Part shown: piece after piece, positions 1-7,965 of the stretch
Layout of the letters: every line of letters starts with the position of its first letter
Numbering within the stretch: position 1 is the first letter of the stretch
NCBI GenBank assembly: GCA_016177705.1
Contig: JACOUT010000016.1
Span: 1-64,000, forward strand
DNA length: 64,000 nucleotides
Source: Deltaproteobacteria bacterium
Lineage (GTDB): Bacteria; Myxococcota; UBA727; VGSZ01
Direction: 5' to 3'
Made by a program: the position numbers and the translations under genes
Notes under the pieces: model-generated
What the model was told of the DNA's origin: nothing
Databases searched by the model: none
Seen by the model: the letters and a program-made list of their open reading frames with translations, nothing else

Positions 1-117
1 AGAGAACGCCTCATCGACCCCCCGAAGCCGCCGGCAGTCTACCGAAGGGGATAATCGATTGACCAGCCGCAAAAGAATTTGCGCACGAGCGTGCGTGCAC
101 TCGCGACCACGCACGAA

Positions 118-277
118 GGGCCGGGGCCGAGAGTAGGTCCGCCGCAGCGCCCATCGGGCAGGACACCACGACGCCCCTAGCACCACCAGCCCGCCGATCG
201 TGTCGGCGCGAATCGCAACCAGGACAAGGGTCCGGACCGGCAAGGCGCGGAGGCGGACCTACTCTCGGCCCCGGCCC
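118..277. repeat. Perfect 26-bp inverted repeat, 160-bp element
   Basis: The 26 bases at 118-143 are the exact reverse complement of 252-277, with 108 bases between them. The right arm starts about 12 bases past the stop codon of the molybdoenzyme chaperone gene. The element could therefore serve as a long-stem terminator for the alpha-beta-gamma-delta operon, or be a small foldback insertion. There is no T-tract. The rest of positions 1-288 shows no convincing coding signal. Confidence 0.75.
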
Positions 278-288
278 GCCCTACGAGA

Positions 289-963
289 TCAAGGCTCGCC
301 GACGCTCACGCACGCTCCACAGCGGACCTCGTCATCCGCGTCCTTGACCGCGAAGAAGTCGAGCGGCGCCGGCGTCACGCCCATGCGGGCGCACTCCCGC
401 GCCACCAGCGCGGCACACCAACCAAGCAGCGGGCCAAACACGGGGTGAGCGGCCACCGCAGGCGCGCTCGCCACCGCCGGCACGAAGCCGCCGAGGTGCT
501 CGCGCAGGAACGAAGCGCGCGCCTTCTCGACGATGTCCGTGCCCTCCGCGTCGTCCTGCAAGAGCTGCTGCTTGTGCAACAACAGCGCGTAGAACTCGAG
601 CTCGACCGCCAGGTGATCAGGCATCTCGGCGCCGCCCTCAGCGAGCTGCAAGCCGAAGGCGCGATAGAAGGCCATCACGTCGGCGAGGTCCTTGCCCTTG
701 GCCAGCCCGCGGCCCCGGCCGTACTCCGTCTCATAGAGCGGCGCGTGGCCCGCGCCCACGTCGAAGCAGGCGCCGTAGGACGTGCGCAGCGACGTGAGGC
801 CGTCGCTCGCCTCGGCGAGCATGGGGCCGAGCCCCGCGTGGGACGACAGCTCCTCGCGCAGCAACACGAGGGTGTCGAAGGCCTCCTCGGACGGGTAGCC
901 GGTGGCGAGCGCGGCCAGCGTGAAATCCTTGGCGCGGGCGCCGAGCAGCTCGTAGTGATCCAT
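289..963 (-). CDS. TorD/NarJ-like chaperone of the molybdoenzyme (delta subunit)
   Basis: This 224-residue cytoplasmic protein is the last gene of the molybdoenzyme operon. Size, position and the all-helical, Leu/Ala/Glu-rich composition fit the TorD/DmsD/NarJ family, which binds the Tat signal of the catalytic subunit and holds it until molybdenum cofactor insertion and export. A family-typical tract near residues 105-145 (Glu-Leu-Glu-Phe-Tyr then Leu-Leu-Leu-His-Lys) resembles the conserved EyiA/Hl region of NarJ-like chaperones. The ATG overlaps the gamma stop (TGATG), which indicates translational coupling and fixes the start. No signal peptide is seen. The assignment rests on context plus weak motifs; the partner is presumably the Tat-bearing alpha subunit of this operon. 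Confidence 0.78.
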   Translation of the reverse strand: MDHYELLGARAKDFTLAALATGYPSEEAFDTLVLLREELSSHAGLGPMLAEASDGLTSLRTSYGACFDVGAGHAPLYETEYGRGRGLAKGKDLADVMAFYRAFGLQLAEGGAEMPDHLAVELEFYALLLHKQQLLQDDAEGTDIVEKARASFLREHLGGFVPAVASAPAVAAHPVFGPLLGWCAALVARECARMGVTPAPLDFFAVKDADDEVRCGACVSVGEP

Positions 964-1838
964 CACTGCACCTTGAGGGGGACCCAATTCATGGCGACGC
1001 ACTTTCGCGAGCCGACCTCGTGCAGGCCGCCCTGCCAGACGGCCCAGGCCACCGAGGTCGAAGCGCCCGGACGCAAGGTCGAGGCGCCCTCGATGACGAG
1101 CGGGCGCGTGATGACCACGGTCCAAAAGCCGTCCTTCCACTCGCCGCGCGCGACGCTGCCGTGCCCCGCCTGCACCGCCGAGGTGGCGAAGCCCTCGGCG
1201 AGCAGCTCGTCGACGCCGGACTTCTTGTACGACTGCGGGTTGCCGAGCGCGACGCCCGGGTTGAACTGCTCGCGCTCCTCGGTGGAGCCGCTCGCCGCCT
1301 CCTTGAAGTCCATCGCGTACATGTCGATGGAGGCGTTTGGGTACAGGTCCTTGATCTCGGGCTTGCCGCGCTCGGCGTCGCGCTGGTACTGCGCGCGCCA
1401 ATGAAAGATGTGCACCGGCATGCCGGCGGCGCCCATGGTCACGGGCGGCAGCCGGTCGTTCACCACCGGGAACTGCAGCGCCACCGCGTCGGAGTGCTCG
1501 CCGAGCCGGCCGGCCTCGCTCGGCTCTGCGTCGTGCCAGCGCAAGCGAAAGGCGACGCGCGTGCCGTCGTGGATCGCCTGCACCTGGATGTCGTCGGTGG
1601 TCGCGTGGTCGGGCCGCGGCGGCAGCATCGGCTGCGCGATGAGCGCGAAGCTCGCCGGCCGCGAGGCGTTCCAGTAGGCGGCGAACGGGTCGGCGGCGGA
1701 CAGGTCCGCGGCGACCTTCGGCACCTCGACCTCGATCATCGGCGTCGCCGTCTGCTCGACGAAGGTGGTGGAGCTGGTCGCGCACGCCGCGGAGAACACG
1801 AGCGCGGCGGCGGTGGAGATGACTCGGAGACGCAGCAC
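963..1838 (-). CDS. Haem-binding gamma subunit, putative lipoprotein, of type II DMSO reductase family enzyme
   Basis: A 291-residue exported protein that resembles the EbdC/DdhC/SerC-type gamma subunits. These bind one b-type haem through Met and Lys and pass electrons between the Fe-S beta subunit and cytochromes. The beta-sandwich-like sequence contains a central GAAGMPVHIFHW segment and a C-terminal GSRKCVAMNWV segment; the Met and Lys in them are candidate axial ligands by position only. The N-terminus is a signal peptide ending in FSAAC (Cys19), a lipobox-like site, so the subunit may be lipid-anchored, whereas the known gamma subunits are soluble. It starts 16 bases after the beta gene and overlaps the delta gene. 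The family call is good; the ligands and lipidation are inferred. Confidence 0.8.
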   Translation of the reverse strand: MLRLRVISTAAALVFSAACATSSTTFVEQTATPMIEVEVPKVAADLSAADPFAAYWNASRPASFALIAQPMLPPRPDHATTDDIQVQAIHDGTRVAFRLRWHDAEPSEAGRLGEHSDAVALQFPVVNDRLPPVTMGAAGMPVHIFHWRAQYQRDAERGKPEIKDLYPNASIDMYAMDFKEAASGSTEEREQFNPGVALGNPQSYKKSGVDELLAEGFATSAVQAGHGSVARGEWKDGFWTVVITRPLVIEGASTLRPGASTSVAWAVWQGGLHEVGSRKCVAMNWVPLKVQ

Positions 1839-1854
1839 GGCCTCGCTCCTTCGC

Positions 1855-2991
1855 TCAGGGAGTGTTGTTGCGGATGGCGCCGATGCGGGCGTCCCACGGT
1901 GGTCGCTCGATCACCGGTTCGCTGACGGGCACCGTGACCAGCTCGGCGCCGGCCTCGTCGTAGCCGGAGGCCTTGCCGTCTTTGACGTCGAAGCGGTGGA
2001 TGATTCGGTCGGTGCTGCCGATCAAGCACAAGAGGCCGGCCGCCACCGGATCCTTCGGCAGCTCACGGTAGCGCGCGATGGCCTCGTGCACGCGCGGGCC
2101 GAACATCTGCTCGAGGTACTGACGGTCGGCGTGGATGGGCGGCACGTAGTAGATGTTCGGCTCGAGCCCGAGCTGCGGGTAGTAGGGGAGCGCCAGCCCC
2201 TTCTCGTGCACCAGGAAGTCGACCGGGTTATCCGCGCGCGCGCGCCAGGGCGGGCTGATGAAGCCCATCACGCGGATCTTGCCGATGCAGTTGACCACGC
2301 ACTGCGGCTGCACGCCCTGCTCGACGGCGGGATAACAGCCGACGCACTTCTCGCTGGTGCGCGTGTACGGGTTCTCCATCGACTTCTTGTAGGGGCAGGC
2401 GCGCACGCACTCGCCGTAGCCCTTGCAGCGCTCCTGATCGATGAGGACGATGCCGTCCTCCTCGCGCTTGTAGATCGCTTTGCGCGGACAGGCCGCCAAG
2501 CACGCCGGATAGGTGCAGTGCGCGCAGGTGCGCGGCAGATAGAAGAACCACTTGTCGTGCGGCAACACGCGCAGGTGCGCGCCGCCGTCGAGCGTGCCGC
2601 CGCCGCAGTCATCTTCGCCGATGTTCGGGTACTGCCAGTCTTCGTCGCGCGGAGCCCAGTGCAGCACCCGCTCCTTGTCGTCTGCTGCCTCGATGACGGT
2701 CTTGCCGAGGTAGGCGCCGTTCTTGTCCCAGTCCTGGCGGCCGAGCTGCTCGAGGATGCGCATGTCCCACGCCAGCGGGTAGCCGCCCCAGGGCTTGGTC
2801 TCGACGTTGTTCCACAGCATGTACTCCTGGCCCTTGCCGCTGGTCCAGGTCGTCTTGCAGGCGAGCGTGCAGGTCTGGCACGCGATGCACTTGTTGAGAT
2901 CGAAGACGATGGCCCACTGCTTCTTGGGCCGGCTCTCCGGGTACTGGTAGGCGACGTCACGCCCGAGCTGCCAGTTCTTCACGTTGGCCAC
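1855..2991 (-). CDS. Iron-sulfur beta subunit of type II DMSO reductase family enzyme (NarH/NxrB-like)
   Basis: A 378-residue ferredoxin-like subunit with four Cys clusters in order: CIACQTCTLACK near residue 32, CAHCTYPACLAACP near 155, CKGYGECVRACP near 190, and CVGCYP...CVVNC near 220. In the NarH/NxrB/DdhB/SerB family these hold three [4Fe-4S] clusters and one [3Fe-4S] cluster that wire electrons between the Mo centre and the haem gamma subunit. It has no signal peptide, as expected for a subunit co-exported by Tat with alpha. The start is GTG at 2991, because a perfect AAGGAG lies six bases upstream and overlaps the alpha stop codon. It shares the operon with alpha (11 bases upstream) and gamma. 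Confidence 0.92.
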   Translation of the reverse strand: MANVKNWQLGRDVAYQYPESRPKKQWAIVFDLNKCIACQTCTLACKTTWTSGKGQEYMLWNNVETKPWGGYPLAWDMRILEQLGRQDWDKNGAYLGKTVIEAADDKERVLHWAPRDEDWQYPNIGEDDCGGGTLDGGAHLRVLPHDKWFFYLPRTCAHCTYPACLAACPRKAIYKREEDGIVLIDQERCKGYGECVRACPYKKSMENPYTRTSEKCVGCYPAVEQGVQPQCVVNCIGKIRVMGFISPPWRARADNPVDFLVHEKGLALPYYPQLGLEPNIYYVPPIHADRQYLEQMFGPRVHEAIARYRELPKDPVAAGLLCLIGSTDRIIHRFDVKDGKASGYDEAGAELVTVPVSEPVIERPPWDARIGAIRNNTP

Positions 2992-3002
2992 GGCAGTCTC
3001 CT

Positions 3003-6000
3003 TCAGGTGCGGCGAACGAATTGGCCGGCGAGGTACATCTTCATCGGCGCGCTCTCGTAGGTGGGGCGGAAGCCGAGCGCGGCGGGCCGCCACAGGCCGG
3101 TGCCGCCCAGGCCACCGTCTTCTGCCTTGACGAGCTTGACGAAGGCCTCGCGCGGCGCGCCCACCGGGCAGTGCACGTCGGGCAGGAAGCCCTTCATCAG
3201 CCCTTGGCCGAACATGTCCTTGTGCACGAGCGAGTCGGTCATCAAGGTCGGCTTCAACCACGCGCGCGTGGCGCTCTGGTGCGAGCCGAAGCGGTACATC
3301 GCCTGGTAGTTGGTCTCGGGGTTCTTCGCGAGGCCGTCTTTGCGCGTCAGGTGCCCGTGCACGCTGCCGTAGGTGGCGCCGTACATGTTGTGCCACGTGC
3401 GCGTAATGCCGCGCGGCGTCCCCGGGTAGTAGCGGACGCGCAGCATGACGCGGGAGAGCTGGTAGGCGTCGGTGCCTTCCTTCCAGCCGCGATAGGGGCG
3501 ATCGGCCGGGTCGGCGTCGATGAAGACGTAGTCGCCCTCCTCGAGCTTCAGGCTCTTGGCGTCAGCCGGGTGGATGTCGACGTAGCCCTCGGTGATCGAC
3601 GGCATGCGCTTGTCGTGGCGGTACAGATCGCCGAACGGACCGAAGAGCATGCCGGTGAGGTCGGTGTCGACCGGCGTGGTGTGCGCGCCGTGGCGGTATT
3701 TGGGCGTGTGGTAGACGAAGCCGTAGCCCTGCGCGCGCAGCGGGTGCTGCGTCTTCAGGTGCTCCTCGACCGTGTGCTGCACGTGGCGCCCCATCCGCAC
3801 CTCGCAGGAGCGGTCGTCGCGTGACAGGCCGTAGTCCTCGGGCGTCTTCGGGCGGATCGCCGGGTGCGGCGCCGCCACGATGGCGTTCGGATCGCGGAAG
3901 GTGGAGTCGATGGGCTCGCGGTAGACCACCAGGTTCTCGCCGCTGTCGATGAACTCGCGCTCGTGCCGATACAGCTCGAGGCGTCCGCTCTTGGTGTGCC
4001 AGGGCTGCTCGCTCTTGGCCTGCTCGTAGGACGACGCCCTTGGGTAGGTGCGCATGTTGACCAGCGCCGGGATGCCGTCGGCGGCGTTCTTCGCCAGCGT
4101 CGCCACGTCGTAGCCCTTGAGCGAGAACGACGCGTCGATGATGCGCTGCAGGTAGACGTCGGTGCGGTCGTCGTCGACGAACTTCCACGCGTCCGCCCAG
4201 CGGCGATCTTTCAGGCGCGCGCCGACGGCGCGGCTGACGCCGGCGATGATCTCGACGTCGCCCTGGGTGTCGAACACGCGCTTGATCGGCGACTTCGGAA
4301 ACAGCTGCACGAACGGGTTGGTGCAGCTCGCCGTCATGTCGAGGTGGCGGAACTCAGCCCAGGAGTCGCACGCGAACACCAGGTCCGAGTACTCGCAGCT
4401 GCCCGACCACCACCAGTCGGCGAAGGCCACCATCTCGACGCGAGGCAAGGTGTTGTGCACGACGTCGAAGTGCCACTTGATGTTGCCGATCACCGAGTTC
4501 GAGTTGTTGAGCCACATCGCCTTGGTGGGCGTGGGCAGGTGGCTCTTGCCCGTCAACAGCGCGTTGCCGACGCGCAGCGGACGATCGCCGTTGTTGAAGT
4601 AGTGCAGCGACTCGTATTTCGAGTACTTCTTGGTCTTGACCGGCCCCTTCGCCTCGAGCTGCAGCTCGAAGGGGTCCTCCATGATGAACTGCGGCATGCC
4701 GCCGAAGATGGCGCCGCGGTAGTTGCCCGCGTAGCTGCCGACGTTGCCGCCGGGGAAGCCGAGGTTGCGCGTGATGGCGGCGACCAAGAGGATGGCGCGG
4801 TCCTTCAGGTCGGAATTGAAGAACTGGTTTGGCCCCATGCCGACGGCGAACAGCGAGCGCTCGGGGTTGGCGGCGATCTGCCGCGCGAGCGACTCGATGG
4901 CCGAGGCGGGCGCGCCCGTGATCTGCGACGCCTGCGCTGGCGTCATGTTGCCGTCGAGGTACTCGAGCAGCAGCGACAGGTGCGTGCGCACCTCGACCTC
5001 GGCGCCGCCCTTGAGCTTGACCTTGGTCCTGACGTGCAAATCGGGGTTGAGCGAGCGCGCGCGCGTGCCCACGTGATCGCGCGTCACCACCACCGGGCGC
5101 TTGCTGTCCGCGTCCCAGATGAGCTGGCTGCCCAGGTCGGCCAACAGCGCCGCCGGCGCGAGCTGCTGCTTGTGGTCGAGGCCGGGCGGCGGCTTCTCGC
5201 CCGCTTGCAGCACCGTGAGCCGGCCCATGCCGGCCGCGAGCTCGGGCGCAGCGACGCCGTCGACGTCCTCGGGGCGCAGCGGTTGCAGCGTGTCCATGCG
5301 CACCAGGAACGGCAGGTCGGTGTTGGTCTTCACCCACGCGTCGTCGTAGAGCTTCTCCTTGAAGATCACCTGCGCCATGGAGAGCGCGAACGCCGGATCG
5401 GTGCCGGGCTTGATGACGACGACCTCGTCGCACTTGCTGGCGGTGGCGCTGTACTCGACGGTGACCGCGACGGTCTTGGTGCCCTTGAGCCGCGCCTCCG
5501 TGAGCCAGTGGCTGTCGGGCATCTTCGTGGTGATCCAGTTCATGCCCCAGGCGATGCAGAGCTTGCTGTTCTCCACCGTGAACAGGTCGAAGTCGTTGGT
5601 CTGCGCGCCCGTCACCATCGGGTGCCCGGGCGGCAGGTCGGTGTGCCACGAGTAGCTGTCCCAGCCACGCGCGCCGTGCGCATGCTCGGGGCCGACCTTG
5701 CGCAGGTGATCGTCGAGCAGCGCGGTGAGCGCGGCGAAGCGGTACAGGCCGAAGATGCGCGTGGCGCCGAGGAAGGCCATGCCGCCGCGGATCTTGATGG
5801 TCTGCGTGCCCGCCTCCTCGAGCGCCTCGATCATGGCGGGGTCGTAGCCCTGCGCCGTCAGGCGCTCTGCGCCCTGCTTGCCCGAGTAGGTGGTGGCGAT
5901 GTCGATGAGCGCGCGCGCGGCGTAGTCGTAGGCCTGTTCCCAGGAGAGCCTGATCCACGGGTCCTTGCCGCGCTGGAAGTACTTCTGGTCGGGCGCGCCG

Positions 6001-6464
6001 CTGGTGGCGTCTCTGGGGAAGCCGGCGTCGACCCAGTCCTTCCAGCCCTTGCGGATCATCGGCGCCTTGACGCGGCGGTCGCCGTAGATGCGGCGCACCA
6101 GCGCCAGGCCCTTCTGGCACAGGCGCGGATCCCAACGGTGCGAGGCCGTGTTGCCGTCGAGGTCCTTGGCCTTGCCGTAGCCGAAGGTGGGGCCGATGCG
6201 CACGATGACGCCGTTCTTGACGTGGGCGCGCAGCAGGCAGTTGTGCGTGTCGTTGGGGGCGCACAGGAACACGAAGGACGAGTCGGCCGTAAAGATGTCG
6301 CGATAGGCGCGCTCCCAGTCGCGGTTGGGATACGACTTGAGCGGGTTGTCGACGTCGATGGGCGTCAGGTAGCGGATCGGCGCCGCGCGCGCGGCCCCGG
6401 CGATGGAGACGCCCAGCACGGTCTGCAAGAAGGTTCGCCGGGTGGAGCTCATGCGGTCCGACAT
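3003..6464 (-). CDS. Tat-exported molybdopterin oxidoreductase alpha subunit (NarG/NxrA-like, type II DMSO reductase family)
   Basis: This 1153-residue catalytic subunit would bind bis-MGD and one Fe-S cluster and act in the periplasm. A twin-arginine signal (STRRTFLQ, Arg9-Arg10) precedes the mature enzyme. The FS0 site reads C68-APN-D72-THN-C76 with C116 further on. Asp sits where NarG has Cys, a variation I recall from nitrite oxidoreductase and haloarchaeal periplasmic nitrate reductases. The segment YSWHTD (Asp near 276) supplies the type II Mo-ligand Asp. The stretch through MNWITTKMPDSHWLTEA also resembles archaeal-type pNarG. The ATG at 6464 has AGGAA seven bases upstream. Substrates known for the wider family include nitrate, nitrite, selenate, chlorate, dimethyl sulfide and hydrocarbons; sequence alone does not pick one. 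Confidence 0.9.
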   Translation of the reverse strand: MSDRMSSTRRTFLQTVLGVSIAGAARAAPIRYLTPIDVDNPLKSYPNRDWERAYRDIFTADSSFVFLCAPNDTHNCLLRAHVKNGVIVRIGPTFGYGKAKDLDGNTASHRWDPRLCQKGLALVRRIYGDRRVKAPMIRKGWKDWVDAGFPRDATSGAPDQKYFQRGKDPWIRLSWEQAYDYAARALIDIATTYSGKQGAERLTAQGYDPAMIEALEEAGTQTIKIRGGMAFLGATRIFGLYRFAALTALLDDHLRKVGPEHAHGARGWDSYSWHTDLPPGHPMVTGAQTNDFDLFTVENSKLCIAWGMNWITTKMPDSHWLTEARLKGTKTVAVTVEYSATASKCDEVVVIKPGTDPAFALSMAQVIFKEKLYDDAWVKTNTDLPFLVRMDTLQPLRPEDVDGVAAPELAAGMGRLTVLQAGEKPPPGLDHKQQLAPAALLADLGSQLIWDADSKRPVVVTRDHVGTRARSLNPDLHVRTKVKLKGGAEVEVRTHLSLLLEYLDGNMTPAQASQITGAPASAIESLARQIAANPERSLFAVGMGPNQFFNSDLKDRAILLVAAITRNLGFPGGNVGSYAGNYRGAIFGGMPQFIMEDPFELQLEAKGPVKTKKYSKYESLHYFNNGDRPLRVGNALLTGKSHLPTPTKAMWLNNSNSVIGNIKWHFDVVHNTLPRVEMVAFADWWWSGSCEYSDLVFACDSWAEFRHLDMTASCTNPFVQLFPKSPIKRVFDTQGDVEIIAGVSRAVGARLKDRRWADAWKFVDDDRTDVYLQRIIDASFSLKGYDVATLAKNAADGIPALVNMRTYPRASSYEQAKSEQPWHTKSGRLELYRHEREFIDSGENLVVYREPIDSTFRDPNAIVAAPHPAIRPKTPEDYGLSRDDRSCEVRMGRHVQHTVEEHLKTQHPLRAQGYGFVYHTPKYRHGAHTTPVDTDLTGMLFGPFGDLYRHDKRMPSITEGYVDIHPADAKSLKLEEGDYVFIDADPADRPYRGWKEGTDAYQLSRVMLRVRYYPGTPRGITRTWHNMYGATYGSVHGHLTRKDGLAKNPETNYQAMYRFGSHQSATRAWLKPTLMTDSLVHKDMFGQGLMKGFLPDVHCPVGAPREAFVKLVKAEDGGLGGTGLWRPAALGFRPTYESAPMKMYLAGQFVRRT

Positions 6465-6524
6465 GGGGCGTTCCTGTGGCGGAGGTTCACTGCGCGAGCA
6501 TCAGCGTCGCGCCCGCGTCTGGTA

Positions 6525-6539
6525 GCACGAGCATCGTGC
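6525..6539. promoter_or_regulatory. 6-3-6 inverted repeat upstream of the molybdoenzyme operon
   Basis: GCACGA-GCA-TCGTGC is a perfect dyad centred about 68 bases upstream of the alpha start codon, in the divergent intergenic gap. It is a plausible operator or start-site-proximal element for the minus-strand operon. No regulator is assigned, and it does not match the FNR consensus. Confidence 0.35.
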
Positions 6540-6562
6540 GGTGCCTCCAACCTCGCATCGAT

Positions 6563-6614
6563 CTGTGACTGCTCGGGTGACATTCGAGATCCGCTGTGAC
6601 CGACCGGGCGACAT
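6563..6614 (+). promoter_or_regulatory. Two phased direct repeats, candidate enhancer sites for the NtrC-type regulator
   Basis: A 21-base sequence at 6563-6583 is repeated at 6594-6614 with 17 of 21 positions identical. The 17-base cores are GTGACTGCTCGGGTGAC (6565-6581) and GTGACCGACCGGGCGAC (6596-6612). Their start-to-start distance is 31 bases, close to three helical turns. They lie roughly 130-170 bases upstream of the predicted sigma-54 start point, the usual place for enhancer-binding-protein sites. A related dyad occurs at 12665-12681. That the regulator encoded at 11242-12642 binds here is inference. Confidence 0.55.
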
Positions 6615-6712
6615 CGCCTCGTCGTCGCGGGAGCATCCGACGCCGGGCCAGCCGCCCGCTCGGCCGCGCGCCGACGTCCGTGCAATTGGTGGGCCGTCTC
6701 GTCGAGAGAGAG

Positions 6713-6728
6713 CGGCACGTGCCTTGCT
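6713..6728 (+). promoter_or_regulatory. Sigma-54 promoter of the cytochrome / two-component operon
   Basis: CGGCACGTGCCTTGCT matches the sigma-54 consensus TGGCACG-N4-TTGCW. The -24 GG is at 6714-6715, the -12 GC at 6726-6727, and exactly ten bases separate them. Transcription would start near 6739, about 20 bases before the GTG start at 6760 and its AGGAGG. The same operon encodes a sigma-54 activator. Confidence 0.72.
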
Positions 6729-6759
6729 CACGCGTGCCATCGCGCTATAGGAGGCGGCC

Positions 6760-7956
6760 GTGCACAGGGTGTCGAACGGGTTGGCGCAAGCGATCGCCGT
6801 CGGCGTCCTCGTCGTCGTGTGCTGCTCGCAGGCTGCCCTCGCGATCCCCGCGTTCGCGCGCCGCACGGAGATGGCGTGCACCGCCTGCCATCAGGGGCAC
6901 TTCCCGCAGCTCAATGCGCTCGGGCGCCTGTACCGCGAGAACGGCTACCAGCTCCCCGACGGCGCCGAGGCGGTGCTGCGCAGCAAGGCCGGCGCCGGCA
7001 TCGAGGGGTTCCTGGCGTCGGTCCCGCTGAGCGCCCGCGGCCAGGTCTACGGCCTGGTGCCGGCTAGTGCCGACGAAGGGAAGCCGCCCGCGGCCGTCAG
7101 CGTGATGTCCTACGTGATGGGCGGCGGCAGCATCGTCAAGGACGTCTCCTACTTCTTCAGTTGGACGCCGTTCCCGACGCCGATGCTTCACCACGCGCGC
7201 GTGGGCGTGCACAACCTCTTCGCCGATGCGATCGGCGCCGGCAGCCTGAACGTGCGCGCGGGCTCCTTCTTCCTGACGGACTTCCAACGCCCGGGCCATC
7301 GGCAGCTCTTTGCAGCACCGGCGACGGCAACGGCGGTGAAGGTCGGCAAGAACACCTTCGACCTCGAGGACTCGAACCTGGGCGTCGAGCTGTACGGGCG
7401 GCCGCTGTGGGGCCCGCTGCACTACGAGCTGGCGCTGGTCGCCGGCGACATGGGCGGCGGCCTGGAGCGCGACAACTGGAAGGACCTGTTCGCGCGTGGC
7501 TCGTACACGCTGTTTCACAACACCGATCACGAGCTGGCGCTCGGCGCCTTCGGCTACCTCGGCCGCTCGGACATCACCACCACGACGGCGGATCTCATCT
7601 TCGCGCAGCGCGACGACTTCTGGCTCGGCGGCGGCGATGCGGAGCTCGACCTCGGCCCCGTCAACCTGTTCGCCATGGGCTACGCGAGCCAGCACGGCGA
7701 TCCGAACCTCGACGGCACGCCGGTGCTGTTCGGTGCGCTGCGCACCGAGGCGCTGTGGACCGTGACGCCGAGCTGGGTGGCCGGGCTGCGCTACGACCTG
7801 GTGGTCGCCGACGAGCCGTCGCTGAACGCCCAGCAAGCGTCGGTGCACCTGAGCTACCTGCTCGCGCCGAACGCGCTCGTCAGCGTCGGCTGGCGCCACG
7901 ACGTGCAGGACCTCACCGCCAGCTCGGCGCTCGCCGCGTTCGACGGTGCCTTCTAG
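6760..7956 (+). CDS. Outer-membrane beta-barrel with an N-terminal monohaem c-type cytochrome motif
   Basis: A 398-residue protein with a signal peptide (cut after about residue 28, ALA-IPAFAR), immediately followed by a single haem-c motif CTACH near residue 40. The remainder alternates aromatic and polar residues in amphipathic strands (for example YELALVAGD and YTLFHNTDHELALGAFGYLG) and ends in Phe, the usual outer-membrane barrel signal. This suggests a barrel carrying a periplasmic haem plug, able to bring electrons to or across the outer membrane. GTG is the start because AGGAGG ends five bases upstream. It is the first gene of a sigma-54-type operon divergent from the molybdoenzyme operon. 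I recognise the architecture but not a named family. Confidence 0.72.
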   Translation: MHRVSNGLAQAIAVGVLVVVCCSQAALAIPAFARRTEMACTACHQGHFPQLNALGRLYRENGYQLPDGAEAVLRSKAGAGIEGFLASVPLSARGQVYGLVPASADEGKPPAAVSVMSYVMGGGSIVKDVSYFFSWTPFPTPMLHHARVGVHNLFADAIGAGSLNVRAGSFFLTDFQRPGHRQLFAAPATATAVKVGKNTFDLEDSNLGVELYGRPLWGPLHYELALVAGDMGGGLERDNWKDLFARGSYTLFHNTDHELALGAFGYLGRSDITTTTADLIFAQRDDFWLGGGDAELDLGPVNLFAMGYASQHGDPNLDGTPVLFGALRTEALWTVTPSWVAGLRYDLVVADEPSLNAQQASVHLSYLLAPNALVSVGWRHDVQDLTASSALAAFDGAF

Positions 7957-7965
7957 GGAGCGACC

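Noticed and set aside
6525..6560. Near sigma-54 promoter on the minus strand before the alpha gene (GGCACC...ATGC)
   Set aside because: Spacing between GG and GC is 11, not 10, and the -12 element is degenerate, so it does not meet the consensus.
3864..6599. Very long open frame on the plus strand opposite the molybdoenzyme alpha gene
   Set aside because: It is Arg/Ala/Val-rich with no recognisable domain and is the mirror of a well-supported gene; long antisense frames are expected at this GC content.
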